Assembly (NCBI GenBank): GCA_021151665.1
Contig: JAGKWW010000021.1
Span: 1-45,770 of the forward strand
Direction of reading: 5' to 3'
Source of the DNA: Flavobacteriaceae bacterium
GTDB taxonomy: Bacteria; Bacteroidota; Bacteroidia; Flavobacteriales; Flavobacteriaceae
Length of the DNA: 45,770 bases
Shown: one piece after another, positions 25,798-34,156 of the stretch
Layout: the number at the start of each line of letters is the position of its first letter
Position numbering within the stretch: the first letter of the stretch is position 1
The notes under the pieces: model-generated
The model's input: only the letters and a program-made list of their open reading frames with translations
Database searches by the model: none
Told to the model about the DNA's origin: nothing
Position numbers and translations under genes: made by a program

Positions 25798-27165
25798 TTA
25801 TACTTCCTGTTTTGCAACCAGATGCTTCACCTTTTCAAAAGGCTCAGCAACAAAATGGTCGCGATGTTTTACTTTTTCAGGGAAACGAACGTGGTATTCA
25901 AACTCGTCCCTGAAGTGGCGTATCGCTGCCGCTACCGGCCATGCTGCCGCATCTCCAAGAGGGCATATCGTGTTTCCTTCAATTTTTTTCTGGATGTCCC
26001 AAAGCAGGTCTATATCCTCTTCGCGGCCATGGCCATGCTCAATACGGTGCAATACCTTTTCAAGCCATCCGGTACCTTCGCGGCAGGGTGAGCACTGCCC
26101 GCAGCTCTCGTGGTGGTAAAACCTTGAGAAGTTCCAGGTGTTGCGCACAATGCACGTTGTGTCATTGTATACTATAAAACCTCCCGAACCCAACATAGAC
26201 CCTGTAGCAAAACCACCGTCTGAAAGCGACTCATAGGTCATTACACGGTCATTTCCTTCAGCTGTTTTGTATATCAGGTGCGCCGGTAGTATTGGCACCG
26301 AAGAACCTCCGGGAACGAGTGCCTTAAGTGGCCTGTCGTCCATCATACCACCGCAGTAACGGTCAGAATTCATAAACTCTTCCACTCCCAGGCCCAGCTC
26401 GATTTCATAAACACCGGGGTTTTTGATATGGCCCGAAGCTGAGATCAGCTTAGTTCCTGTTGAGCGGCCAATACCGATCTTGGCATATTCTGCACCGGTA
26501 TTGTTTACAATCCATGGCACAGCGGCAATAGATTCAACGTTGTTTACTACCGTTGGGTTAGACCAAAGTCCGCTTACAGCCGGGAACGGCGGCTTGATGC
26601 GCGGATTGCCCCTTTTGCCCTCAAGCGACTCGATAAGTGCGGTTTCCTCACCGCAAATATAAGCGCCACCACCACAGTGTACGGCAAGGTCGAGGTCATA
26701 GCCGGTGCCTAATATATTTTTACCCAGCCATCCAGCGGCATAGGCTTCTTTAATTGCAGTTTCAAGAATGCGGAACACCCACATATATTCACCGCGGATA
26801 TAGATGTACGACAGGTTGCAACCCAAAGCATAGCTCGAGGTGATCATGCCTTCTATCAAAAGGTGCGGCAGGTATTCCATCAGGTAGCGGTCCTTGAATG
26901 TACCCGGCTCCGATTCGTCAGCATTGCAAACCAGGTGCCTTGGCTTACCCGATTTTTTATCAATAAAGCTCCACTTCATTCCGGTAGGGAATCCGGCGCC
27001 ACCACGACCGCGAAGGCCTGATGTTTTAACCTCTTCCACCACTTCGTCCGGCGTCATTCCTTTCAGCGCCTTTTCAACCGAGCGGTATCCACCTTCACGG
27101 CGATACACTTCGTACGTTCTTATTCCCGGAACATCGGCATGTTCTAATAATATCTTTCGTCCCAT
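25798..27165 (-). CDS. nuoF: NADH-quinone oxidoreductase subunit F
   Basis: The 455-residue subunit binds NADH, FMN and cluster N3. The glycine-rich nucleotide segments GLRGRGGAGFPTGMKWSF and CNADESEPGTFKDR are present, followed by the FMN region GGGAYICGEETALIESLEGKRG. The N3 ligands lie in ESCGQCSPCREGT and the distal TICPLGDAAAWP. This is the entry point for electrons from NADH in the peripheral arm. It starts two bases after nuoE. The 115 bases after its stop hold the repeat element described separately. Confidence 0.96.
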   Translation of the reverse strand: MGRKILLEHADVPGIRTYEVYRREGGYRSVEKALKGMTPDEVVEEVKTSGLRGRGGAGFPTGMKWSFIDKKSGKPRHLVCNADESEPGTFKDRYLMEYLPHLLIEGMITSSYALGCNLSYIYIRGEYMWVFRILETAIKEAYAAGWLGKNILGTGYDLDLAVHCGGGAYICGEETALIESLEGKRGNPRIKPPFPAVSGLWSNPTVVNNVESIAAVPWIVNNTGAEYAKIGIGRSTGTKLISASGHIKNPGVYEIELGLGVEEFMNSDRYCGGMMDDRPLKALVPGGSSVPILPAHLIYKTAEGNDRVMTYESLSDGGFATGSMLGSGGFIVYNDTTCIVRNTWNFSRFYHHESCGQCSPCREGTGWLEKVLHRIEHGHGREEDIDLLWDIQKKIEGNTICPLGDAAAWPVAAAIRHFRDEFEYHVRFPEKVKHRDHFVAEPFEKVKHLVAKQEV

Positions 27166-27167
27166 TG

Positions 27168-27710
27168 TTATTGCGTAATGGTCAGTTTATGTAAGTCGAT
27201 CTTTCCTGCACGGCAGTCCTCAATCAACTGGTCTATCTTTTCTTTGGTAAGGTGCTCCTTGTAGAAATCACCCAATTGCAGCATCGGCGCATAGCCGCAG
27301 GCTCCAAGGCACTCTACCCCCACAACGGTAAACATGCCGTCTGGCGTGGTTTCGCCCATATTGATGCCCAGCTTGGCGCAGGTGTAGTCCATGAGGTCTT
27401 CTGCACCCCGGGTTACGCAGCATGAAGTACGGCAGAATTCGAACATGTACTTGCCAATAGGGTGCTGGTTGAACATGGTATAAAACGTTACCACTTCATA
27501 CACCTCTATCGGCTTAATGCCCAATATTTCTGCGACCTTATCCTGAAGCTCTACGCTCAGCCAGTTGTCGTGCGCGTCCTGCACATCATGAAGCACAGGC
27601 AGCAGTGCCGACTTCCGCTTATCAGCAGGGTAGTGGCTTATCAGCTCATTGATGCGCGCCATAAGGCGGTCATCAATATTTATAGTTTGTTTTACGTGTG
27701 AAATTTCCAT
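27168..27710 (-). CDS. nuoE: NADH-quinone oxidoreductase subunit E
   Basis: The 180-residue protein has a helical N-terminal part and a thioredoxin-like 2Fe-2S domain. The cluster N1a ligands are in FCRTSCCVTRGAEDLM and VECLGACGYAPMLQLGD. EVYEVVTFYTMFNQHPIGKY is the usual segment before them. It works with NuoF as the NADH dehydrogenase module. It is four bases after nuoD and two before nuoF. Confidence 0.95.
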   Translation of the reverse strand: MEISHVKQTINIDDRLMARINELISHYPADKRKSALLPVLHDVQDAHDNWLSVELQDKVAEILGIKPIEVYEVVTFYTMFNQHPIGKYMFEFCRTSCCVTRGAEDLMDYTCAKLGINMGETTPDGMFTVVGVECLGACGYAPMLQLGDFYKEHLTKEKIDQLIEDCRAGKIDLHKLTITQ

Positions 27711-27714
27711 ATCC

Positions 27715-28950
27715 TTATGCGTCTAATTCGCCCGCGATAACGTTGAGGCTTGATAATGTTGCAATAGCGTCAGAAAGCATCTGGCCGCGTATCATATCGT
27801 TGAAGGCCTGGTAGTAGATAAAACACGGCCTGCGGAAGTGCAGCCTGTAAGGGGTACGGCTACCATCGGTAATCAGGTAAAAACCAAGCTCACCGTTTCC
27901 GCCTTCAACAGCGTGATATACCTCCGTTTTCGGAACCGGCACTTCGCCCATCACGATCTTAAAGTGGTAGATAAGCGCTTCCATGTTGTTGTATACATCC
28001 TCTTTTGGAGGAAGGTAGTAGTCCGGCACATTCGCGTGGAAAGGCCCTTCGGGCATCTTGGTCAATGCCTGGCGGATGATGCTGATACTTTCCCAAACCT
28101 CTGCGTTGCGCACGCAGAAACGGTCGTATGTATCTCCCGATTCACCTACCGGAACATTAAATTCAAAATCTTCGTAAGAAGAGTACGGCTGCATTACACG
28201 CACATCATAGTCTATACCTGCAGCGCGAAGGTTCGGGCCGGTAAAGCCATAGCTCATCGCCTTTTCAGCAGAGATTGGCCCTACATTTATAGTACGGTCC
28301 ATAAAGATCCTGTTACGGGTAAGGAGGTTTTCAAACTCACTCCACACACCCGGGAATTCTTCAAGGAATTTGTCGAGCTTGCGGAAAACCTCAGGGCTCC
28401 AGTCGCGCTCAAATCCGCCGATGCGTCCCATATTTGTGGTAAGGCGCGCGCCACAGATCTCTTCGTATATTTCGTAAATCTTTTCCCTGTACTGGAATAC
28501 ATAAAGGAAACCCGTAAGTGCCCCGGTATCTACACCCAATACTGAGTTACAGATAATATGGTCGGCAATACGTGCCAGCTCCATGATGATCACCCTCATG
28601 TACTGTACCCTTTTCGGTACCTCAATATCAAGGGCTTTCTCTAATGTCATCCACCATCCCATATTATTGATGGGAGAGGAACAGTAGTTCATCCTGTCGG
28701 TAAGCGGTGTTATCTGGTAAAATGGCCGGTTTTCGGCAATTTTTTCAAAAGCGCGGTGTATGTAGCCTACAGTGCCTTCGCCATCAAGTACCCTTTCGCC
28801 ATCCATAAGCAGGATGTTCTGGAAGATACCATGTGTTGCAGGGTGGGTAGGCCCAAGGTTAAGTATAGAGAGCTCGCTTCCGTCTTCATTCTGCCTTTGC
28901 TCAATCATCTTGGCATAGCGGCGCTCTGGTGGTAATAACAGGTCTGACAT
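27715..28950 (-). CDS. nuoD: NADH-quinone oxidoreductase subunit D
   Basis: The 411-residue subunit descends from the hydrogenase large subunit and forms the quinone site with NuoB. It has NLGPTHPATHGIFQNILLMDGERV near the start, YIHRAFEKIAENRPFYQITPLTDRMNYCSSPINN, and GGNGELGFYLITDGSRTPYRLHFRRPCF near the end. NuoC and NuoD are separate genes here, not fused as in E. coli. It lies 20 bases after nuoC. Confidence 0.96.
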   Translation of the reverse strand: MSDLLLPPERRYAKMIEQRQNEDGSELSILNLGPTHPATHGIFQNILLMDGERVLDGEGTVGYIHRAFEKIAENRPFYQITPLTDRMNYCSSPINNMGWWMTLEKALDIEVPKRVQYMRVIIMELARIADHIICNSVLGVDTGALTGFLYVFQYREKIYEIYEEICGARLTTNMGRIGGFERDWSPEVFRKLDKFLEEFPGVWSEFENLLTRNRIFMDRTINVGPISAEKAMSYGFTGPNLRAAGIDYDVRVMQPYSSYEDFEFNVPVGESGDTYDRFCVRNAEVWESISIIRQALTKMPEGPFHANVPDYYLPPKEDVYNNMEALIYHFKIVMGEVPVPKTEVYHAVEGGNGELGFYLITDGSRTPYRLHFRRPCFIYYQAFNDMIRGQMLSDAIATLSSLNVIAGELDA

Positions 28951-28970
28951 TATATCAATATTTTTCCGTG

Positions 28971-29498
28971 TTAATTAATTGCGTTGTCGGTGTTGCGCCC
29001 GAAGAACCTGTCATCCTTATCAGTACGGCCACCATCTTCCATAGGGAATTCCTTGCGCATCGGGAAGGATACCATCTCGTCCATATTAAGGATGCGCTTT
29101 AATTGAGGGTGCCCTTTAAATATGATCCCGTAAAAATCGTAGGTTTCGCGCTCCTGCCAGTTGGCACCAAGAAAAAGGTCGGTAGCCGTTTCTATTTCAG
29201 GATTGTCGCCATCAAGATAGCATTTGAATCGGATACGCACATTATCCATCCAGTTGTGCATATGGTAAGTTACCGCAAACTGGCGTTCTTTTTCATTATC
29301 GGGATAATGTATTCCGCATACATCCGTGAGGAAGTTAAAACGGAGTAGCGGATCTTCTTTCAAAAAGCGCATCACATCCGTCATGGATTCCGGTGCTACT
29401 TCAAATGAGAATATGTCTTTTATAGTGATAAATCCGGTTACGATATCACCGAATTTAGCGGTAAGCTTTTCCTGTATAACAGATGTTTCTAAAGCCAT
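28971..29498 (-). CDS. nuoC: NADH-quinone oxidoreductase subunit C
   Basis: The 175-residue subunit has the 30-kDa family signature WQERETYDFYGIIFKGHPQLKRILNMDEM, and ends in FPMRKEFPMEDGGRTDKDDRFFGR. It is a structural part of the peripheral arm next to NuoD and NuoI. The gap to nuoB is eight bases. Confidence 0.94.
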   Translation of the reverse strand: MALETSVIQEKLTAKFGDIVTGFITIKDIFSFEVAPESMTDVMRFLKEDPLLRFNFLTDVCGIHYPDNEKERQFAVTYHMHNWMDNVRIRFKCYLDGDNPEIETATDLFLGANWQERETYDFYGIIFKGHPQLKRILNMDEMVSFPMRKEFPMEDGGRTDKDDRFFGRNTDNAIN

Positions 29499-29506
29499 TT
29501 GTTTAC

Positions 29507-30055
29507 TTATGATATGTTGTAAGAAGCGAGAAGCTCTTTGTATTCCGGAGAATTCCTTCTTCTTACCGATTCAGATTTAACCATGTCCTGCAGCCTCATA
29601 ATACCGTCGAGTATCTGCTCGGGCCTTGGCGGGCATCCGGGTACGTAAACGTCTACCGGTATTACCTTGTCAATTCCCTGCAGAACAGAATAAGTATCGA
29701 ATATACCGCCAGAGCATGCGCACGCACCTACAGAGATCACCCAGCGCGGCTCGCTCATTTGTTCGTATACCTGGCGGAGGATGGGCGCCATCTTTTTGGC
29801 AATAGTCCCCATAACCAACAGCATGTCGGCCTGCCGGGGCGAAAAGCTCATACGCTCCGACCCGAAACGGGCTACGTCATAATGCGAAGCCATGGTTGCC
29901 ATAAATTCGATACCGCAGCATGAAGTGGCAAAAGGCAGCGGCCAAAGCGAATTGGCGCGCGCAAGCCCTACAACCGTATCCAGCTTGGTGGCAAAAAAGC
30001 CATTGCCTTCAAATCCTTCGGGCGTGTCAACTAAATTTATATCAGATTTGCTCAT
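29507..30055 (-). CDS. nuoB: NADH-quinone oxidoreductase subunit B
   Basis: The 182-residue subunit binds cluster N2, the last iron-sulfur centre before quinone. The tandem cysteines are in TSCCGIEFMA, and the other two ligands in GACACSGGIFDTYS and VPGCPPRPEQ. RFGSERMSFSPRQADMLLVMG is the standard core segment. It is the second gene of the operon, 48 bases after nuoA. The C-terminal tail (KSESVRRRNSPEYKELLASYNIS) is a normal extension for the group. Confidence 0.96.
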   Translation of the reverse strand: MSKSDINLVDTPEGFEGNGFFATKLDTVVGLARANSLWPLPFATSCCGIEFMATMASHYDVARFGSERMSFSPRQADMLLVMGTIAKKMAPILRQVYEQMSEPRWVISVGACACSGGIFDTYSVLQGIDKVIPVDVYVPGCPPRPEQILDGIMRLQDMVKSESVRRRNSPEYKELLASYNIS

Positions 30056-30103
30056 TGTAATTAAATTTGATTATCAGGTGTATAGTGCAAAAAGCATACC
30101 TGA

Positions 30104-30469
30104 TTATTCCCATTCAAGCCCTTTTTTCTTCATTACATAAAAGAATCCGACAACCAGCAATAGCATGAAGATTCCCATCTTTACAAATCCTTCCATGCCC
30201 ATCTCGCGGAAGTTAACCGCCCACGGGTACATAAAGATCACCTCTACATCAAAAAGCACGAAAAGGATGGCTACCAGAAAGTATTTTACCGAAAACGGAA
30301 TACGCGCGTTGCCTACAGACTCGATGCCACACTCAAAGTTTTTGTCTTTGTTCATGGAATTCCTCTTGGGCCCTAAAAGGTTGGATATCGCAATTGTGCC
30401 TGCAACAAACCCAATAGCCAGCACCATTTGCATGATTATCGGGAAGTAGTCTACCTGGGTAGTTTGCAT
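30104..30469 (-). CDS. nuoA: NADH-quinone oxidoreductase subunit A
   Basis: The 121-residue subunit (ND3) has three hydrophobic helices and the diagnostic loop KNFECGIESVGNARIPFSVKYFLVAILFVLFDVEVIF. This loop contains the cysteine that reports the active or deactive state of complex I. It is the first gene of the operon, with an exact -7 promoter element 28 bases upstream. Confidence 0.95.
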   Translation of the reverse strand: MQTTQVDYFPIIMQMVLAIGFVAGTIAISNLLGPKRNSMNKDKNFECGIESVGNARIPFSVKYFLVAILFVLFDVEVIFMYPWAVNFREMGMEGFVKMGIFMLLLVVGFFYVMKKKGLEWE

Positions 30470-30496
30470 ACCGTGTATATTTTAATAAATAATTCA

Positions 30497-30504
30497 CAAA
30501 TATA
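30497..30504 (-). promoter_or_regulatory. -7 promoter element of the nuo operon
   Basis: The minus strand reads TATATTTG, an exact TAnnTTTG match, and predicts a start about 20 bases before the nuoA ATG. No -33 TTG was found at the usual distance. The remaining bases to 30697 hold nothing I can support. Confidence 0.5.
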
Positions 30505-30697
30505 CATTCTCAAACTCAATCCGGCGGTGCGTTTATCTTAAGACACGCAACTTTTTTGTTTAATTTTAATTTAGAACAAGTAAAAATAGAGAAACAATGT
30601 AAATCCCACCGTTTTTACAGGGTCTTACTTTACGAAAATGGTTACGAAAATGGCAAAGAATTTTGCCGGAAAGCGAGGAAGTTTTATGGGTAATGTA

Positions 30698-30730
30698 AAA
30701 ATAAAAGGCCGCCCGGTAAAGGGTGGCCTT
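30698..30730 (-). terminator. Terminator of the cold-shock protein gene
   Basis: On the minus strand AAGGCCACCC (30730-30721) pairs with GGGCGGCCTT (30714-30705) with one A-C mismatch, around TTTACC. TTATTTTTAC follows. It starts 21 bases after the csp stop codon. Confidence 0.75.
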
Positions 30731-30751
30731 AAAGGAAATAGGTGTTCTATA

Positions 30752-30949
30752 TTAGCTTGCCAGCGTTACCTGAGCGGCTACTTTACCTTTTTTGCCGTCT
30801 TCTTCAACGTAGCTTACCTTGTCGCCTTCACGAAGGCCTTCAGCCCTTAGGCCGGTAGCGTGTACGAAGATGTCTTTTCCTGTTTCGTCGTCTGTTATGA
30901 ATCCAAATCCTTTAGATTCAATAAAAAATTTTACTTTGCCTGTTCGCAT
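30752..30949 (-). CDS. Cold-shock domain protein (CspA family)
   Basis: The 65-residue protein is a single cold-shock domain. RNP1 is seen as KGFGFIT and RNP2 as DIFVHATGL, with MRTGKVKFFIESKG as the first strand. Such proteins bind single-stranded RNA and DNA and act as RNA chaperones. The gene is monocistronic, with its own terminator. The A/T-rich upstream region (30950-31030) contains TATCTTTA (30979-30986, minus strand), one base from the -7 consensus, which would give a leader of about 20-25 bases. Long cold-shock leaders were not evident. Confidence 0.93.
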   Translation of the reverse strand: MRTGKVKFFIESKGFGFITDDETGKDIFVHATGLRAEGLREGDKVSYVEEDGKKGKVAAQVTLAS

Positions 30950-31070
30950 TGTGCAATAAAAAAAATATTAATAATGTGTAAAGATAAAATTATTTAGAAA
31001 CCCTACAACATTTTTGTTAAAAAAGTTGAGTTTATTTTGATGAAGTGGGTTTGTATCGATAGAGTTCTCA

Positions 31071-31736
31071 TTACAGGCCGAACTGCCAGCCTACTACCAG
31101 TGCTAGAGAATTGGTCTTTACAGTACCGTTATCTATTACCGGAACTTTGCTAATATTGGTGAGGCCCAGGCAGTCACGTAGTTCAATATTCAGGTCCGAT
31201 TTTTCGTTGATGGCAATGCGGGTACCAATGCCCAGATTAACACCGAAATCTATTGTTTTAAAAGTGTCGCTGTCATCGGTCACTTTATTGCCGTCTACCT
31301 TAGTGGTCTCGCTGATAAAAAAACCGGCATACGGGCCGCCGTTGATGTAAAATGCTTTTTTGGCGCCGAGGTAATATTTCAGGTTTACCGGAAGCGTAAT
31401 GTAGTTGAGGGTGCCGCGCGCTTTAAAGCTGCCTGTCATAAATGCCGGATCAACAACCGGATCAAAATTGCCGAGCGTTTCAAAATAGATGGTGTTGGTA
31501 AAACTTTTGCGCTCGAAGTTAAGGTTTGCAAGTACAGATAGTTTTTCGGTAAGGGGGTATTCCAGGGAGGTTCCGATAAGGAAATTGACCGCTCCTTCGC
31601 TGCGGTCGGCAACCGCATTCCCGCGGATCGAAGAATAAGTGGCCCCGGCATTGATGCCCAGCTTGAGCGTTTCCTGAGAAAACATAAGTGCGGGAAATAA
31701 AAGGATGCCTGCCAGTAATGCAAGTGGATTTTTCAT
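31071..31736 (-). CDS. Small outer-membrane beta-barrel protein (PorT/OMP_b-brl-like)
   Basis: The 221-residue protein has a signal peptide (MKNPLALLAGILLFPALMFSQ). Alternating strands follow, with LKLGINAGATYSSIRG, GTSLEYPLTEKLSVLANLNFERKS, ITLPVNLKYYLG and AFYINGGPYAGFFIS, and it ends in LVVGWQFGL. This is the pattern of the eight-stranded porin-family barrels abundant in Bacteroidota. Function is unknown. It starts 29 bases after the aspS terminator, so it may depend on readthrough or on a weak promoter overlapping that terminator; TATTTTTT on the minus strand is only near consensus. About 120 bases of noncoding sequence follow it. Confidence 0.8.
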   Translation of the reverse strand: MKNPLALLAGILLFPALMFSQETLKLGINAGATYSSIRGNAVADRSEGAVNFLIGTSLEYPLTEKLSVLANLNFERKSFTNTIYFETLGNFDPVVDPAFMTGSFKARGTLNYITLPVNLKYYLGAKKAFYINGGPYAGFFISETTKVDGNKVTDDSDTFKTIDFGVNLGIGTRIAINEKSDLNIELRDCLGLTNISKVPVIDNGTVKTNSLALVVGWQFGL

Positions 31737-31759
31737 GGTGGTGGTGCTTTTAGTTGGTA

Positions 31760-31790
31760 AAAAATAAAGGCGGGACAGTATCCCGCCTTT
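31760..31790 (-). terminator. Terminator of aspS
   Basis: AAAGGCGGGA (31766-31775) and TCCCGCCTTT (31781-31790) form a perfect 10-bp stem around CAGTA. On the minus strand ATTTTTTACC follows. It starts five bases after the aspS stop. Confidence 0.85.
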
Positions 31791-31794
31791 TATA

Positions 31795-33546
31795 TTATTG
31801 GTTTGCCAGCTGAATGCTTAGCTCTTTTAATTGTGCATCATCTATTACAGCCGGTGCGTCTATCATAACATCGCGCCCACTGTTGTTTTTCGGGAAGGCA
31901 ATGAAGTCACGTATCGTTTCTTGTCCTCCAAGTATCGCTACAAGCCTGTCGAATCCAAAGGCCAGGCCACCATGCGGCGGCGCGCCGTATTGAAATGCGT
32001 CCATAAGGAAGCCAAACTGCGCTTTTGCCTGTTCTTCGGTAAAGCCCAGGTATTTAAACATCAGCGACTGAGTGGCTTTATCGTGGATACGGATTGAGCC
32101 TCCACCAATTTCGTTGCCATTAAGCACGAGGTCGTAGGCATTGGCACGTACGGCTGCGGGATCGGTTTCCAGAAGCGGAATATCATTCGGTTTCGGCGAC
32201 GTGAAAGGGTGGTGCATAGCGTGGAAACGCTGGCTTTCTTCATCCCATTCCAGGAGCGGGAAATCTACTACCCACAGCGGCGCAAACTCATCGGGCTTGC
32301 GAAGGCCCAGGCGCGTTGCCAACTCCATGCGTAGTGCACTGAGGCGCGTACGGGTTTTGTAAGCCTCGCCTGAAAGCACCAGGATCAGGTCGCCAGGTTG
32401 TGCACCGGTAATTTCTGCCCATTGCTTCAGGTCGTCCTGATCGTAGAATTTATCTACTGATGATTTCAACGAGCCGTCCGTTTCGTATTTGGCATATACC
32501 ATTCCGGTAGCGCCAACCTGCGGGCGTTTCACCCACTCAATAAGCTCGTCTATTTGTTTTCTTGTGTATGCGGCAGCGCCCGGTACAGCAATACCTACTA
32601 CCAGCTCGCTGTTATTGAATACAGCAAAATCTTTATGCTGTGCAACGGCATTCAGTTCTCCAAATTCCATCCCGAAACGGATGTCCGGCTTGTCATTACC
32701 GTAGCGTTTCATCGCCTCATCATAGGTCATGCGCGGGAACGGGCCTGTTTCAATTCCTTTCAGCTCTTTTAAAAGATGGCTCGCCAGCCCTTCGAACATC
32801 TGGATGATATCTTCCTGCTCTACAAAGGCCATTTCGCAGTCTATTTGCGTAAACTCCGGCTGGCGGTCGGCACGAAGGTCTTCGTCGCGGAAGCATTTCA
32901 CAATCTGAAAATACTTGTCCATACCGCCGACCATCAGCAGCTGCTTAAAGGTTTGTGGCGATTGCGGCAGTGCGTAGAATTGTCCCTGGTTCATGCGTGA
33001 TGGTACTACAAAGTCACGGGCACCCTCGGGTGTCGATTTGATAAGCACCGGTGTTTCTACTTCTATAAATCCTTTTGCCGAAAGGTAGTTGCGTACTTCC
33101 ATGGCCACTTTATGGCGGAACATGAGGCTGTTTTTTACCGGGTTGCGGCGGATGTCCAGATAACGGTATTTCATACGGATATCCTCGCCTCCGTCTGTTT
33201 CATCTTCAATTGTAAATGGCGGAATCAGTGCAGCATTGAGTATCGTGAGTTCTTTTACCAGTATTTCTATATCGCCGGTAGACATATTTGGGTTTTTAGA
33301 CTCACGCTCGATAACGGTGCCTTTTACCTGAATTACAAATTCACGCCCCAGTGTAGAAGCCAGGTCAAATACAGCTTTATCGGTGCGGCTCTCATCAAAA
33401 ATGAGCTGCGTGATGCCGTAGCGGTCGCGCAGGTCGGTCCAGATGAGGAAACCTTTGTTCCTAGTTTTCTGAACCCATCCGGCCAATGTTACTTCCTGGT
33501 TGATGTGGGCGGCCGTAAGCTCGCCGCAGTTGTGGCTTCTGTACAT
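31795..33546 (-). CDS. aspS: Aspartyl-tRNA synthetase
   Basis: The 583-residue enzyme is a bacterial-type class IIb synthetase. It has an N-terminal anticodon-binding OB fold (about 1-105, with RSHNCGELTAAHINQEVTLAGWVQKTRNKG). Motif 2 is FRDEDLRADRQPEFTQIDCEM, a bacterial GAD insertion follows (about 290-410), and motif 3 is GGLAFGFDRLVAILGGQETIRDFIAFPK. It charges tRNA-Asp; whether it also charges tRNA-Asn cannot be judged here. The length is typical. An exact promoter pair lies upstream, 21 bases from the ATG. Confidence 0.96.
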   Translation of the reverse strand: MYRSHNCGELTAAHINQEVTLAGWVQKTRNKGFLIWTDLRDRYGITQLIFDESRTDKAVFDLASTLGREFVIQVKGTVIERESKNPNMSTGDIEILVKELTILNAALIPPFTIEDETDGGEDIRMKYRYLDIRRNPVKNSLMFRHKVAMEVRNYLSAKGFIEVETPVLIKSTPEGARDFVVPSRMNQGQFYALPQSPQTFKQLLMVGGMDKYFQIVKCFRDEDLRADRQPEFTQIDCEMAFVEQEDIIQMFEGLASHLLKELKGIETGPFPRMTYDEAMKRYGNDKPDIRFGMEFGELNAVAQHKDFAVFNNSELVVGIAVPGAAAYTRKQIDELIEWVKRPQVGATGMVYAKYETDGSLKSSVDKFYDQDDLKQWAEITGAQPGDLILVLSGEAYKTRTRLSALRMELATRLGLRKPDEFAPLWVVDFPLLEWDEESQRFHAMHHPFTSPKPNDIPLLETDPAAVRANAYDLVLNGNEIGGGSIRIHDKATQSLMFKYLGFTEEQAKAQFGFLMDAFQYGAPPHGGLAFGFDRLVAILGGQETIRDFIAFPKNNSGRDVMIDAPAVIDDAQLKELSIQLANQ

Positions 33547-33566
33547 TTTGTAATAAAATTGAGGTG

Positions 33567-33598
33567 CAAATTTAGTAAGTCTCCCCCATTATACCCAA
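33567..33598 (-). promoter_or_regulatory. aspS promoter
   Basis: On the minus strand a -33 TTG (33598-33596) is followed after 21 bases by TAAATTTG (33574-33567), an exact -7 match. Transcription would begin near 33560, about 14 bases before the ATG. Confidence 0.65.
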
Positions 33599-33696
33599 GA
33601 CAATGGCAATCAATTTATAAATCGCAGGAAACGGCAAAAACAAATCCAAATGTTAAATCTCGCCTAATGTTACCAAATTGTTAAGCCAATGTGTTT

Positions 33697-33723
33697 TTTG
33701 TGTAAAGTAATTTATTAACTTCG
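33697..33723 (+). promoter_or_regulatory. Possible promoter of the MORN-repeat gene
   Basis: TTTG at 33697-33700 and TAACTTCG at 33716-33723 resemble the -33 and -7 boxes. The -7 has one mismatch and the spacing of 15 is short. Confidence 0.35.
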
Positions 33724-33756
33724 TGAAAAGAATACGAATTAAATACAGATGCGAAT

Positions 33757-34104
33757 ATGAAAAAGATTATTATCGCCGCCGTGCTGCTTACTGCCGGTTT
33801 TGCTTCCGCCCAAAAAACCGACCATAAATATGAAATTGAAGGCCAGCTTGTTAAGGCTACTTACTATTATGATAACGGCCAGGTTAAGCAGGAAGGTTAT
33901 TATAAGGATGGCAAGGTACACGGAAAATGGATTGCTTACAATGAAGATGGCACCAAAAAATCGATGGGCGAATATGCTGACGGACAAAAAACCGGTAAAT
34001 GGTTTGTTTGGACGGGAACCGCTCTTAATGAGATAGACTATTCTAACAGCCGCATAGCTGAAGTGAAAAAATGGAACAGGGATGCTGTGGTAGTAAACAA
34101 GTAA
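33757..34104 (+). CDS. Small secreted MORN-repeat protein
   Basis: The 115-residue product has a signal peptide (MKKIIIAAVLLTAGFASAQ). Two or three MORN-variant repeats follow, seen as YYDNGQVKQEGYYKDGKVHGKW and YNEDGTKKSMGEYADGQKTGKW. The family is often named after YwqK-type antitoxins, but a secreted single gene with no toxin partner is not a toxin-antitoxin system. Similar small proteins are common in flavobacteria and their role is unknown. The gene is isolated: aspS is divergent and the PepSY gene convergent, with a shared terminator. Confidence 0.8.
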   Translation: MKKIIIAAVLLTAGFASAQKTDHKYEIEGQLVKATYYYDNGQVKQEGYYKDGKVHGKWIAYNEDGTKKSMGEYADGQKTGKWFVWTGTALNEIDYSNSRIAEVKKWNRDAVVVNK

Positions 34105-34125
34105 TCAATAACCTGTTTTATATAG

Positions 34126-34156
34126 AAAAGGCTGTGATCAACTCACAGCCTTTTTT
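34126..34156. terminator. Bidirectional terminator between the MORN and PepSY genes
   Basis: AAAAGGCTGTGA (34126-34137) and TCACAGCCTTTT (34143-34154) form a perfect 12-bp stem around TCAAC. Six T follow on the plus strand and TTTT-like bases on the other side of the stem. It lies between two converging stop codons. Confidence 0.85.

Noticed and set aside
30638..30850. 70-codon plus-strand ORF over the csp terminator and 3' end
   Set aside because: It overlaps the terminator and the antisense of the cold-shock gene and has no family resemblance.
33757..34104. YwqK-type antitoxin of a toxin-antitoxin pair
   Set aside because: The protein has a signal peptide and no adjacent toxin gene; MORN repeats alone do not show an antitoxin role.
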